A stretch of 64,000 nt of DNA, taken from Corallococcus sp. AS-1-6 (lineage in GTDB: Bacteria > Myxococcota > Myxococcia > Myxococcales > Myxococcaceae). The notes below the pieces were generated by a model. That model was not told the DNA's origin. It saw only the letters and a list, made by a program, of their open reading frames with translations, and ran no database searches. The stretch lies in NCBI RefSeq assembly GCF_020037015.1, contig NZ_JAIQDE010000004.1, forward strand, positions 248,001 through 312,000. The letters are read 5' to 3'. Of this stretch, positions 7,110-15,753 are shown in pieces. The translations under genes and the position numbers were made by a program. Every line of letters starts with the position of its first letter. Position 1 is the first letter of the stretch.

Positions 7110-9461
7110 ATGTCCACCTCCCCATCGAAGACGTTGAGCCCCACCGAGCTCGCGAAGCTTGAGCATTCGTTCGCTTCCGATCCCTCGTCGGATGCGTACA
7201 AGCCCCTGGCGGAGGCGTACCTCGACCTGGGTCGCTTCATGGAGGCGATGGTTGTCTGCAAGAAGGGCGTCAAGGCGCACCCGACCGCGGCCGACCCCCG
7301 CCTGCTGCTGGCGCGCGTCTACGCGGCGCAGAACAAGGACAAGAAGGCGCTCGAAGAGGTGATGGGCGCCCTCCAGGTGCAGCCAGAGGACAAGGCCGCC
7401 CTGCGCATGGCGGGCGTGCTGCAGATCAAGGGCGGAGAGACGGACACCGGCCGCGGCAACCTGCTCAAGGCCTACCAGGCGGACCCCGGCGATCCGGAGA
7501 CCGTCACGCTTCTCCAGCAGTACAAGGTGGAGATCCCCCGCCCCGTGGCGCCCACCCCGGTGCTCGCCCCCGTGGCCGCGCCGCCCCCGGCCGCCGCGGA
7601 GGCGCCCGCCGCGGCGACCGTCCCCGTGACGGCCCCGCCCGCCGCCGCTGAAGCGCCCGCCGCCACGGCCGTGGGCCGTATCAGCGCCCCGTCCCAGCAG
7701 GCGGCCCGCACGGCGCGCCCCGCGGATTCCGCCGCGCGCCCCGCCCAGCGCCGCCCGCAGGTGGTGGTGGAGGAGGTCGAGGACGACGACGACGAGCCGG
7801 CGTCGCGCCGCAAGAGCGCGCCCAAGAGCAACGGCAGCAAGATGCTGTCGCTGGTCCTGCTCATCCTCATCCCGCTGTTCGCGGGGGGCTACGGCTGGTA
7901 CTCGGCGCAGGCCAAGAAGCGCGGCCGCGAGCTCAAGAAGAACCTGGACGCCGCCACCGAGCAGCTCAAGCACGACTCGTTCGACAGCTACAAGAAGGCG
8001 TGCGCGGCGGCGGACCTGGCGCTGGAGGTGGACCCGGACTCCACCGCAGCCCACGGCTACCTCGCGTACGCGTACGCCATCCGCTGGGGTGAGCACGGCG
8101 GCGGCGACGACGCGCGCCGGCAGGCCGAGGAGCACCTGGCGGCGGCCCAGAAGGGCAAGGAGCTGTCCAGCCACCTCATCGCCGCGCAGGCGTTGATCAA
8201 GACGTACAGCGGCGACGGCAAGGGCGCGCTGGGCTCGCTGGAGACGCAGGTCAAGGAGCTCAACGACCAGAACAAGGCGTCCTCGCTCCTGTACCTCACG
8301 CTGGGCCTCATCCAGATGAACGCGGGCGACCTGGAGCGCGCGCGTGACAGCCTGGAGCGCGCGCAGGCGCTGGCGCCGGACGACCCGCGCGTCTACGCGG
8401 GCCTGGGCGCGGTGTACCGCCGGCTGGGCCAGGACAACACCGCCTGGAAGAACTACGACTTCGCCCTGCGCTACGAGAAGGACCACCCGGAGTCGCTGCT
8501 GGGCCGCTCGCTCCTGATGCTGGAGCAGGACGAGCCGAACTACGCGGTGGCCAGCCGGGACATCAAGAAGCTGCTGGAGGCGGAGCCCCCGCCGAGCCCC
8601 CGTCAGCTCGCCACCGCGCAGCTCGCGCGCTCGCTGCTCATCGCCCGCGTGGCGCTGGCCATGCCCTCGCTCAAGCCGGACATGCAGCAGAAGATGACGG
8701 AAGCCACGGGCGTGCCCGCGGATCCGGCCAAGGCGAAGCAGGAGGTCACCAAGGCGGAGGAGACCGGCTTCGCGCTCGACAAGCAGAACCCGGAGCTGAA
8801 CCTCATCAAGGGCCGCCGCCTGCTGGCGGAGGGCAACTTCGACGCGGCCGCGGAGGAGATCCGCAAGGCCATCCGCGCGGACGGCAGCCGCGCGCAGTTC
8901 CACGTCGAGCTGGCCAAGGCCCTCATGGGCAAGCCGGGCGGTGAGAAGGAGGCCTCCGAGGCGCTCGTCACCGCGCTCAAGACGATGGGCGACAGCCCCA
9001 AGCTGGTGGTGATGCTGGGCAACGCCTACCGCCGCCAGAACAAGCTGGAGGACGCGCTCGCGCAGTACCAGCGCGCGGTGAAGGACCCCAAGGCGAAGAA
9101 CCCGGAGGCCCGGCTCGCCATGGGCGCCATCTACCGGGAGCGCTCGGAGTGGGACAAGGCGAAGGAGCAACTGGAGAAGGCCAGCCAGGAGTTCTTCGGC
9201 CAGCCGGACCGCGTCGCCACGGCGCTCACGGAGCTGGGCCGCGTCTACCAGGGCAAGGGCGACACGGCGAAGGCGGACGAGACCTACCAGCGCGCGCTGC
9301 AGGCCGACGAGAACTACTCGCCGGTGTACTACTTCTACGCGTCGCTGCTCTCCAAGGACGCCAAGCAGTCGGGCAAGGTCAAGACGCTGGCGGCCGAGTA
9401 CGTGCGGCGCGAGCCCAAGGGCGAGTACCTCGCCGACGCGCAGCGGCTCGCGGGGAACTGA
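7110..9461 (+). CDS. Membrane-anchored tetratricopeptide-repeat protein
   Basis: The 783-residue protein has three parts. Residues ~10-140 are TPR helices (PLAEAYLDLGRF, PRLLLARVYAAQ). A Pro/Ala linker and an acidic/basic stretch reach about residue 240. One membrane segment (LSLVLLILIPLFAGGYGWY) lies at about 246-265. About 500 residues of further TPR follow (YLTLGLIQMNAGDLERA, YAGLGAVYRRLGQDN, LGNAYRRQNKLEDALAQY, LGRVYQGKGDTAKADETY). The topology puts the short N-terminal TPR domain in the cytoplasm and the long one outside, suggesting a scaffold bridging two compartments. Myxobacterial gliding and pilus machines use such TPR proteins, but nothing here proves that role. Single-gene unit between a promoter and a strong terminator. 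Confidence 0.85.
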   Translation: MSTSPSKTLSPTELAKLEHSFASDPSSDAYKPLAEAYLDLGRFMEAMVVCKKGVKAHPTAADPRLLLARVYAAQNKDKKALEEVMGALQVQPEDKAALRMAGVLQIKGGETDTGRGNLLKAYQADPGDPETVTLLQQYKVEIPRPVAPTPVLAPVAAPPPAAAEAPAAATVPVTAPPAAAEAPAATAVGRISAPSQQAARTARPADSAARPAQRRPQVVVEEVEDDDDEPASRRKSAPKSNGSKMLSLVLLILIPLFAGGYGWYSAQAKKRGRELKKNLDAATEQLKHDSFDSYKKACAAADLALEVDPDSTAAHGYLAYAYAIRWGEHGGGDDARRQAEEHLAAAQKGKELSSHLIAAQALIKTYSGDGKGALGSLETQVKELNDQNKASSLLYLTLGLIQMNAGDLERARDSLERAQALAPDDPRVYAGLGAVYRRLGQDNTAWKNYDFALRYEKDHPESLLGRSLLMLEQDEPNYAVASRDIKKLLEAEPPPSPRQLATAQLARSLLIARVALAMPSLKPDMQQKMTEATGVPADPAKAKQEVTKAEETGFALDKQNPELNLIKGRRLLAEGNFDAAAEEIRKAIRADGSRAQFHVELAKALMGKPGGEKEASEALVTALKTMGDSPKLVVMLGNAYRRQNKLEDALAQYQRAVKDPKAKNPEARLAMGAIYRERSEWDKAKEQLEKASQEFFGQPDRVATALTELGRVYQGKGDTAKADETYQRALQADENYSPVYYFYASLLSKDAKQSGKVKTLAAEYVRREPKGEYLADAQRLAGN

Positions 9462-9486
9462 ACCCCGCTCCCGCGCTGCCCCCCAC

Positions 9487-9530
9487 GCGCCGCGAGGCCC
9501 CCTTCCAGGGCTTCGCGGCGCTTCGTTTTT
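9487..9530 (+). terminator. Strong rho-independent terminator after the TPR gene
   Basis: A 14-bp stem (9487-9500 with 9508-9521, one G-T pair), a 7-base loop and the T-rich tail TTCGTTTTT lie 26 bases past the TPR stop codon. Confidence 0.88.
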
Positions 9531-9670
9531 GACGGGGGGCGACAAGGCAGGCTGATGTGGCGGGGAGCCCCAGCCTTGCCACCCCTGCCGGGTGACGGTA
9601 TGGGAGGGTCCACCCCACACCCCCTTGACCGGATTCGACAGCGGTCCAGGGGCCACCTGCTGGAGTCCGC

Positions 9671-10555
9671 TTGAGCGCGCGTGCCCTGTCCCAGTCGTCC
9701 ACCGCGTCCGACCTGATCTCCCTCACGAAGCCGAGGCTGTCGTCGCTGGTGCTCATCACCGCGGCGGGCGGCATGTTCCTGGCCCCGGGGCACTTCACGC
9801 CGGTGCGGGCGCTGGTGACGCTCCTGGCGACGGCGGGGACGGTGGGCGCGGCGAACGCGTTCAACTGCTATTGGGAGCGCCACAGCGACCAGTTCATGGC
9901 GCGCACGCGCAACCGGCCGCTGCCCGCCGGGCGCATGGACCCCAGCACGGCGCTGTGGTTCGGCCTGTCCCTGGCGGCGGTGTCGCTGCCCGCGCTGGTG
10001 ATGGGCGCCAACCTGCTCACCGGCGTGCTGGGGCTCATCGCGCTGCTCAGCTACGTGCTGGCCTACACGCCGCTCAAGGCCCGCACGTCCGCGGCGATGC
10101 TGGTGGGCGCCATCCCCGGCGCGCTGCCGCCGCTCATGGGCTGGACGGCGGTGACGGGCCAGATGGACGCGGGCGGCTTCGCGCTGTTCGCCATCATGTT
10201 CCTCTGGCAGATGCCGCACTTCATCGCCATCGCGCTGTTCCGCAAGGACGAGTACGCCGCCGCGGGCCTCAAATCCATTCCGCTGGAGCGCGGGGACGAG
10301 TCCGGCCGCGCGCAGGTGGTGCTCTACCTGGTGGCGCTGGTGCCCATGACGCTCCTGCCCTTCCAGCTCCACATCGCCGGCACGTGGTACCTGGCCGCGG
10401 CGGTGGTGCTGGGCCTGGGCTTCCTGGGCATGGGGGCGTGGGGCTTCTTCAAGCACCTGGGAAAGGCCTGGGCGCGCCAGACGTTCCTGTATTCGCTCGT
10501 GTATCTCACCGGCCTGTTCGCCGTGATGGCGCTGGACCGCATCCCCCGCGGCTAG
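9671..10555 (+). CDS. ctaB: Protoheme IX farnesyltransferase (heme O synthase)
   Basis: The 294-residue integral membrane prenyltransferase transfers farnesyl from farnesyl diphosphate to heme B, giving heme O for cytochrome oxidases. Seen: the first Asp-rich motif NCYWERHSDQFMARTRNRPL at about residues 70-89, the second region YTPLKAR followed by GAIPGALPPLMGW, and the LWQMPHFIAIA helix. About eight membrane segments are predicted. The start is TTG at 9671 (SARALSQS), which fits family length; no ATG lies in the early frame. It leads a tight plus-strand group with an ABC exporter (39-base gap) and a cupredoxin-like lipoprotein. Confidence 0.95.
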   Translation: MSARALSQSSTASDLISLTKPRLSSLVLITAAGGMFLAPGHFTPVRALVTLLATAGTVGAANAFNCYWERHSDQFMARTRNRPLPAGRMDPSTALWFGLSLAAVSLPALVMGANLLTGVLGLIALLSYVLAYTPLKARTSAAMLVGAIPGALPPLMGWTAVTGQMDAGGFALFAIMFLWQMPHFIAIALFRKDEYAAAGLKSIPLERGDESGRAQVVLYLVALVPMTLLPFQLHIAGTWYLAAAVVLGLGFLGMGAWGFFKHLGKAWARQTFLYSLVYLTGLFAVMALDRIPRG

Positions 10556-10594
10556 CGCCCCCTCGCGGCGTCCGGGTGCGAGACCGCCCTTCGC

Positions 10595-11584
10595 ATGCCT
10601 GACACCTCCGTTCCGACCCCGCCCCCGCCGCTCCTGCGCATCGAGGGGCTCACGCGCCGCTTCGGCGGGCGCACCGCCGTGGACGGGCTGTCGCTGTCCG
10701 TGCAGCCGGGCGAGATCCTGGGCCTCCTGGGGCCCAACGGCGCCGGCAAGTCCACCACCTTCCAACTGCTCGCGGGGCTGCTCGCGCCGGACGCGGGGCA
10801 GGTGCACTTCGCCGGCAGGGTGCTGTCCCTGAGCGACCCGGCGCTGCGGCGCCAGATGGGCATCATCTTCCAGCGCAGCAGCCTGGATGACCTGCTCACC
10901 GCCCGGGAGAACCTGCTCCTGGGCGCGCGGCTGTACGGCCTCACGGGCGCGGACGCGAAGGCGCGCGCGGAGACGATGCTGTCGCTCATCGGCCTGCAGG
11001 ACCGGGGCGATGAGAAGGTGGGCACCTGGTCGGGCGGCATGCGCCGGCGGCTGGAGCTGGCGCGGGCGCTGGTGCACCAGCCGCGCGTGGTGCTGATGGA
11101 TGAGCCCACGCAGGGGCTGGACGAGGCGGCCTTCCGCACCTTCTGGACGCACCTCAAGCGGCTGCGCGACGCGCAGGGCGTCACCGTGCTGCTCACCACG
11201 CACCGCGCGGACGAGGCGGAGGGGTGCGACCGGCTGGCGGTGCTGGACGCCGGGAGGCTGGTGGCGTGCGACACGCCCCGGGCGCTCGCCGCGCGCATGG
11301 GCGGCGACATCCTCACGCTGGAGGGCCCGGAGCCGGAGGCGCTGGCCGCGCAGGTGACGGAGCGGCTGGGGCTGGGGGCGACGGTGGTGGAGGGGCGGGT
11401 GCAGGTGGAGGCTTCGCAGGGACACGCGCTGGTGCCGCGGCTGGTGGAGGCCTTCCCTCCGGGGCGGTTCGCCTCCGTGTCGCTGCGCCGGCCCACGCTG
11501 GCGGACGTGTTCCTCCAGCTCACCGGGAAGGCCCTGGGGGCGGACGCGCCCTCGCCCACGCCCGCGCCGAGGAAACGCCGATGA
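10595..11584 (+). CDS. ABC transporter ATP-binding protein (ABC-2 exporter type)
   Basis: The 329-residue ATPase has Walker A GPNGAGKST (~residues 49-57), Q-loop IFQRSS, signature WSGGMRRRLELARAL, Walker B VVLMDEPTQGLD and the switch histidine in LLTTHRADEAE. The last ~100 residues form the small accessory domain of DrrA/CcmA/NosF-like exporters. It partners with the permease whose ATG overlaps its stop codon (ATGA), which implies coupled translation. The substrate is not readable. The position between ctaB and a copper-protein-like gene suggests a role in respiratory-enzyme maturation rather than drug export (inference). Confidence 0.93.
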   Translation: MPDTSVPTPPPPLLRIEGLTRRFGGRTAVDGLSLSVQPGEILGLLGPNGAGKSTTFQLLAGLLAPDAGQVHFAGRVLSLSDPALRRQMGIIFQRSSLDDLLTARENLLLGARLYGLTGADAKARAETMLSLIGLQDRGDEKVGTWSGGMRRRLELARALVHQPRVVLMDEPTQGLDEAAFRTFWTHLKRLRDAQGVTVLLTTHRADEAEGCDRLAVLDAGRLVACDTPRALAARMGGDILTLEGPEPEALAAQVTERLGLGATVVEGRVQVEASQGHALVPRLVEAFPPGRFASVSLRRPTLADVFLQLTGKALGADAPSPTPAPRKRR

Positions 11585-12447
11585 GCGCCGACATCCCCGT
11601 GCCTGTTCCGTCTCCCATGGAGGCCCCCGCCGCCCCGGTCCACCGCCGGGAGCCGGGGACGCTGGCGTTGCAGTGGGCCACCGTGTGGGTGCTGCTCTCG
11701 CGCGACGTGGTGCGCTTCTTCCGTCAGCCCAGCCGGGTGGTGGGCGCGCTGGCGCAGCCCATCCTGTTCTGGTTCGTCATCGGCTCCGGCTTCGCGGGGT
11801 CCTTCCGCGTGGAGGGCGCGCAGGGGCTGGGCTACCAGCAGTTCTTCTTCCCGGGCGTCGTCACCATGGTGGTGCTCTTCAGCGCCATCTTCGCCACCAT
11901 CACCGTCATCGAGGACCGCAAGGAGGGCTTCCTCCAGGCGGTGCTGGCGGGGCCGGGCTCGCGGCTGGCGGTGGTGCTGGGCAAGGCGCTGGGGTCGTCC
12001 AGCATCGCGCTGATGCAGGCGTCGCTGTTCCTGCTCTTCGCGCCGCTGGCGGGCGTGGACGTGAAGGCGGTGGACTATCCGCTGCTCGCGGCGGTGATGG
12101 TGCTGTCCGCGCTGGCGCTCACCGGCATGGGCATGGCGCTCGCCTGGTGGGTGAAGTCGAGCGCGGGCTACCACGCGGTGATGAGCCTGGTGATGCTGCC
12201 CATGTGGGTGCTCTCCGGGGCCATGTTCCCGGTGAAGGGCGCGGGGCCGGTGCTGTCGTGGGTGATGACGCTCAACCCGATGCGCTTCTCCGTGGAGGGC
12301 GTGCGCCGCGCGCTGTACGGGGCGCAGGCGTCGCTGGCGGTGGGCTCGCAAGGTGGGGCGACGGTGGGGTGGGAGGTCCCCGCGCTGCTGGCGTTCGCGG
12401 CGGTGTTCGTGGGGCTGGCCGCGTTCAGCGTGAGCCGCCGCGAGTAG
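11581..12447 (+). CDS. ABC-2 type transporter permease
   Basis: The 288-residue permease has a 30-residue cytoplasmic N-terminus, then six hydrophobic segments. Seen: the family-typical LSRDVVRFFRQPSRVVGAL, the TITVIEDRKEGFLQAVL coupling helix, and P.WVLSGAMFPV followed by LNPMRFSVEGVRRALYG near the C-terminus. It forms the membrane part of the exporter with the preceding ATPase. The start at 11581 overlaps the ATPase stop by four bases. Confidence 0.92.
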   Translation: MSADIPVPVPSPMEAPAAPVHRREPGTLALQWATVWVLLSRDVVRFFRQPSRVVGALAQPILFWFVIGSGFAGSFRVEGAQGLGYQQFFFPGVVTMVVLFSAIFATITVIEDRKEGFLQAVLAGPGSRLAVVLGKALGSSSIALMQASLFLLFAPLAGVDVKAVDYPLLAAVMVLSALALTGMGMALAWWVKSSAGYHAVMSLVMLPMWVLSGAMFPVKGAGPVLSWVMTLNPMRFSVEGVRRALYGAQASLAVGSQGGATVGWEVPALLAFAAVFVGLAAFSVSRRE

Positions 12448-12539
12448 CCTGCTCGCCGTGTGTCGGTGGACTTGCCCGGTGCCTTCCACTACGACGGCGG
12501 GCACCGCATCACGAAGAATCCTCCAGAGGAGACCGCCTC

Positions 12540-13373
12540 ATGAAGCTGCGTCTGTTTGGCTTGTCGATGGTCGGTGTCGCGGGGCTCCTGGCCCTGCCCG
12601 CGTGCAAGAAGGAGGAGGCGCCCGCGCCCCCCGCCGCCGCTCCGGCGGCCCCCACGCGGCAGGCCGTGCCTCCGGCTCCCACGGCGGGAGCGGGGACGGG
12701 CGAGGCGGCGGCCCCGGCGGCGCCCGCGGGCAACGGCGTGGTGAAGGGCACGGTGTCGTTCACCGGCACGCCGCCGGTGATGGCGGACCTGGCGCCCAGC
12801 GCCGACCCGGCGTGTGACGGGCGGCCGGAGAAGGAGGAGTCCGTGCTGGTGAAGGACGGCAAGCTCCAGAACGTGCTGGTGCGCGTGAAGGGGCCGGTCG
12901 CGGGTGCGCCCGCGGCGCCGTCCACGCCGGTGGTGGTGGACCAGTCCAAGTGCTCCTACGTGCCGCGCGTGCAGGGCGCGGTGGCGGGCCAGCAGGTGGT
13001 GTTCAAGAACAGCGACGGCACGCTGCACAACGTGCGCGGCGTGGTGGGCACGAAGCCCCTGTTCAACGTGGCGCAGCCTCCCATGGGGGCGCCGGTGCAG
13101 AAGCCGATGCCCGCGGACGCGGAGGTGCTGCGCCTCAAGTGCGACGTGCACCCGTGGATGGCGGCCTACGTGGTGAGCAACCCCAACCCGTACTTCGCCA
13201 CGACCGGCGCGGACGGCACCTTCACGCTGACGGGCCTGCCCGCGGGCACGTACACGCTGGAGGCGTGGCACGAGACGCTGGGCACGAAGACGGCCGAGGT
13301 CACCGTGAAGGACGGCACGCCCGCGGAGGCGACGTTCTCCTTCGCCGCGACGGACGCGCAGGCGAAGCAGTAG
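12540..13373 (+). CDS. Cupredoxin-like lipoprotein with carboxypeptidase-regulatory-like fold
   Basis: The 277-residue protein has a lipoprotein signal (LLALPAC, Cys ~21) and a Pro/Ala linker to about residue 65. The following domain has G.V.GTV.F.G ... VLVRVKG, then QQVVFKNSDGTLHNVRG and LKCDVHPWMAAYVV. The His of TLHN and the Cys-x2-His-x2-Met of CDVHPWM are placed like the blue-copper ligands of plastocyanin-like proteins. A GTFTLTGLPAGTYTLEAWHE beta segment follows, typical of carboxypeptidase regulatory-like domains. It probably sits in the periplasm on a membrane and carries copper or electrons. Same direction as ctaB and the ABC genes, 92 bases below the permease. Confidence 0.8.
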   Translation: MKLRLFGLSMVGVAGLLALPACKKEEAPAPPAAAPAAPTRQAVPPAPTAGAGTGEAAAPAAPAGNGVVKGTVSFTGTPPVMADLAPSADPACDGRPEKEESVLVKDGKLQNVLVRVKGPVAGAPAAPSTPVVVDQSKCSYVPRVQGAVAGQQVVFKNSDGTLHNVRGVVGTKPLFNVAQPPMGAPVQKPMPADAEVLRLKCDVHPWMAAYVVSNPNPYFATTGADGTFTLTGLPAGTYTLEAWHETLGTKTAEVTVKDGTPAEATFSFAATDAQAKQ

Positions 13374-13405
13374 TCCCCGGGGGGAGGGCTGCTCGCGCGG
13401 CCCCT

Positions 13406-14812
13406 TCACCCGTGCGCGTTCGAGCCCGGCCCTGGCGGCCCGGCCTTGCGCACCGTGAAGCCCACGCGCGCGCCGCCGGCGGGCCGGTTCTCCGCGAAGG
13501 TGTCGCCGCCGTGGGCCCTGGCGATGCGCTGCACCAGCGCGAGCCCCAGCCCCAGCGAGCCGGCCTCGCGCGCCTCGCCGCCCCGGTCCTTGCGGTAGAA
13601 CGGCTGGAAGATGCGCTTCTCCTCGCCGGGGAGGAGTCCCGGGCCCCGGTCCTCCACGCTGAAGGCCAGGTGCTCCTTCCCGTGCTCCTGGATGCGCAGC
13701 GCCTCCACGCCCACGCCGTGCTTGCGCGCGTTGTCCAGCAGGTTCACCAGCGCGCGCCCCAGCAGCGTCGCGTCCGCCATCAGCGCGACGTCGTCCGTCT
13801 CCGGCTGGAGCAGCGTCGCGGACAGCCCCACGCGCTCCAGTGCCTGCGCCGCGAGCACCCCCGCCTCCAGCGCCTTGGGCGTGAGCTGCCCGAAGTCCAG
13901 GCGGGAGCTGGCCAGCAGCTCGCCCACCAGCGCGTCCAGCTCCACCACCTCGCGGTCCACCTGATCCAACGTGCGCGGGTTGCCCCCGCCGTCGCGCAGG
14001 AGCTCCGTCAGCACCCGCAGCCGCGCCAGCGGTGTGCGCAGCTCGTGCGACACCGCCGCGAGCAGCTCGCGCTGGTCCGCCAACTGCTTCTCGATGCGCG
14101 CCGCCATGTCGTTGAAGGACTCGGCGAGCACCGCGAACTCCCCGGTGAGGTGGCGGTCCAGGCTCGCCCGCGTGCCCAAGTGGCCCTCGCCCAGCGCCTG
14201 GGTGGCCTTCACCAGCGTGTCCACCGGCCGCGCCAGCCGGAAGGAGATGCCGCCCGCCGCCGTCCACAGCACCAGCACCGCGATGCCCAGCGGCAGCACG
14301 GCGCGCCAGGGGCCTCGCGAGCGGGTCTGCAGGTAGCAGGCCTGCAACGACCCCAACTGCGTGTCCTCCCGCATCACCGGGAGGGTCGCGTCCGGCTTCG
14401 AGCACGGCGAGCCGCCCCGGGCCACCACCGCGCCGGACAGGTCCGTCAGCACCACGTCCACGTCCAGGTCTTCGGAGATGCTCCGCATCAGGGCGTCGCG
14501 CTCGGCGGGCGCGTCCCACACCTGCGCGAAGCGGTGCCCCACGAACGTGCGGACGCGCTCCGTCTCCTGCTTCCAACTGTTGCCGCCCGTCAGGTTCATC
14601 ACCCACGACACCACCAGCACCGTCACCAGGATGGTGAGCCCGAACATGACGAACAGCCGCCGCCGCAGCCGCGCCTGCACGTAGGAGCCCAGCCGGCCCA
14701 GGTGGAACCTGCGCCGGTGGTGGTGGGCATGGGCCTGGGCGTGGCGGCCGAAGCGCCGGTGCAGCTCGGGCCCGCAGCGGTCATCGTGGGGATGCCAGTG
14801 GCCCCAGCCCAT
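13406..14812 (-). CDS. Sensor histidine kinase with His-rich N-terminus
   Basis: The 468-residue kinase begins with an unusual cytoplasmic stretch holding about 11 histidines in the first 45 residues. It then has TM1 (LFVMFGLTILVTVLVVSWVM), a ~100-residue sensor loop, TM2 (AVLPLGIAVLVLWTA), HAMP, HisKA with AAVSHELRTPLARL, and HATPase_c (LLDNARKHG, DRGPGL, GLGLALVQRIARAHGG). It autophosphorylates and signals to the OmpR-type regulator encoded just upstream; its ATG overlaps that regulator's TGA. The neighbouring Spy/CpxP-like gene suggests envelope or metal stress as the input (inference). Confidence 0.93.
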   Translation of the reverse strand: MGWGHWHPHDDRCGPELHRRFGRHAQAHAHHHRRRFHLGRLGSYVQARLRRRLFVMFGLTILVTVLVVSWVMNLTGGNSWKQETERVRTFVGHRFAQVWDAPAERDALMRSISEDLDVDVVLTDLSGAVVARGGSPCSKPDATLPVMREDTQLGSLQACYLQTRSRGPWRAVLPLGIAVLVLWTAAGGISFRLARPVDTLVKATQALGEGHLGTRASLDRHLTGEFAVLAESFNDMAARIEKQLADQRELLAAVSHELRTPLARLRVLTELLRDGGGNPRTLDQVDREVVELDALVGELLASSRLDFGQLTPKALEAGVLAAQALERVGLSATLLQPETDDVALMADATLLGRALVNLLDNARKHGVGVEALRIQEHGKEHLAFSVEDRGPGLLPGEEKRIFQPFYRKDRGGEAREAGSLGLGLALVQRIARAHGGDTFAENRPAGGARVGFTVRKAGPPGPGSNAHG

Positions 14813-15492
14813 CAGGCGCCCTCCTTGGCGAAGACGTAGCCCACGCCGCGCACCGTCTTGATGAGGCGCGTGCCCACGTCCCCCAGCTTCTGGCGCAGGT
14901 GGGAGATGTGCACGTCCACCGTGCGCTCGCTCACCACCGTGTCGTTGCGGCCCGCCTCGCCCAGCAGCGCGTCGCGGGGAATCACCCGGCCCGCGCGCCG
15001 CACCAGCGCGAGCAGCAGGTCGAACTCCAGGCCCGTCAGCTCCACCTGCCGCCCCTCCACCTTCACCTCGCGCCCGGACACGTCGATGGAGACCCCGCTC
15101 GACTCGATCCGGTCCGCCACCGCCGCCGGCTGCGCCCGCCGCAGCACCGCGCGCAGGCGGGCGAGCAGCTCGCGCGGGCCGAAGGGCTTGGGCAGGTAGT
15201 CGTCCGCGCCCAGCTCCAGGCCCACCACGCGGTCCGTCTCGTCGCCCTTGGCGGTGAGCATCAGCACCGGGATGCGGCTCTTGGCCCGGATGCGCTTGCA
15301 CACCTCCAGGCCGTCCATGCCCGGCATCATCACGTCCAGGAGCACGGCGTCGTAGGCGTTCGCCTCCAGCGCCGCCAGCCCCCGGCCCCCGTCGGGCGCG
15401 TGGCTGACGGTGATGCCGTTCTGCCCGAGGTACTCCGCGAGCAACTCGAACATCCGGGTGTCGTCATCGATGAGCAGGACGCGGGTGGGCAT
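14812..15492 (-). CDS. OmpR-family response regulator
   Basis: The 226-residue protein has a receiver domain with acidic pocket DDD near residue 10, phospho-acceptor Asp in VLLDVMMPGMDG (~residue 54), and Lys in LPKPF. The C-terminal winged helix ends in TVDVHISHLRQKLGD and the RGVGYVF wing. It is the partner of the downstream histidine kinase and lies 15 bases below a small His-rich protein gene. CpxR/CusR-like regulators of this build usually activate their own Spy/CpxP-type neighbour, which here lies two genes upstream. Confidence 0.95.
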   Translation of the reverse strand: MPTRVLLIDDDTRMFELLAEYLGQNGITVSHAPDGGRGLAALEANAYDAVLLDVMMPGMDGLEVCKRIRAKSRIPVLMLTAKGDETDRVVGLELGADDYLPKPFGPRELLARLRAVLRRAQPAAVADRIESSGVSIDVSGREVKVEGRQVELTGLEFDLLLALVRRAGRVIPRDALLGEAGRNDTVVSERTVDVHISHLRQKLGDVGTRLIKTVRGVGYVFAKEGA

Positions 15493-15507
15493 GGGCGGGG
15501 GCGAATC

Positions 15508-15723
15508 CTAACGCGCTCCCGGCGCGTCGGCGGGGCCGGCGGTGTCCTGGGGCCTGGGCGCGTGCCAGTCCCAGTACGGCGGCGTCCCGTTGCGGTAGGC
15601 GGGGCCACCCCAGTCTCCCCGGTGGCAGTGGGAGCGGTGGTGGCGGGAGAGGCTCGCGAAGCCGGAGGCATAGCCTCCGATGGCACCCGCGGCGAGGAGG
15701 ACGACGAGCAGACGGTGACGCAT
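15508..15723 (-). CDS. Small secreted or anchored His/Trp-rich protein, unknown function
   Basis: The 71-residue protein has an N-terminal hydrophobic segment (LLVVLLAAGAIGGYASGFA), then a short polar tail with HHRSHCHRGDW and a Trp/Pro-rich end. ATG 15723 with GGAG 8 bases upstream is preferred to the TTG two codons earlier. The histidine/cysteine cluster could bind metal. It lies between the Spy-like gene (30 bases upstream) and the response regulator (15 bases downstream), so all four are likely one operon. Confidence 0.65.
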   Translation of the reverse strand: MRHRLLVVLLAAGAIGGYASGFASLSRHHRSHCHRGDWGGPAYRNGTPPYWDWHAPRPQDTAGPADAPGAR

Positions 15724-15753
15724 GGGCAATCTCCAGGAAGAGGGGCGGGGGAC

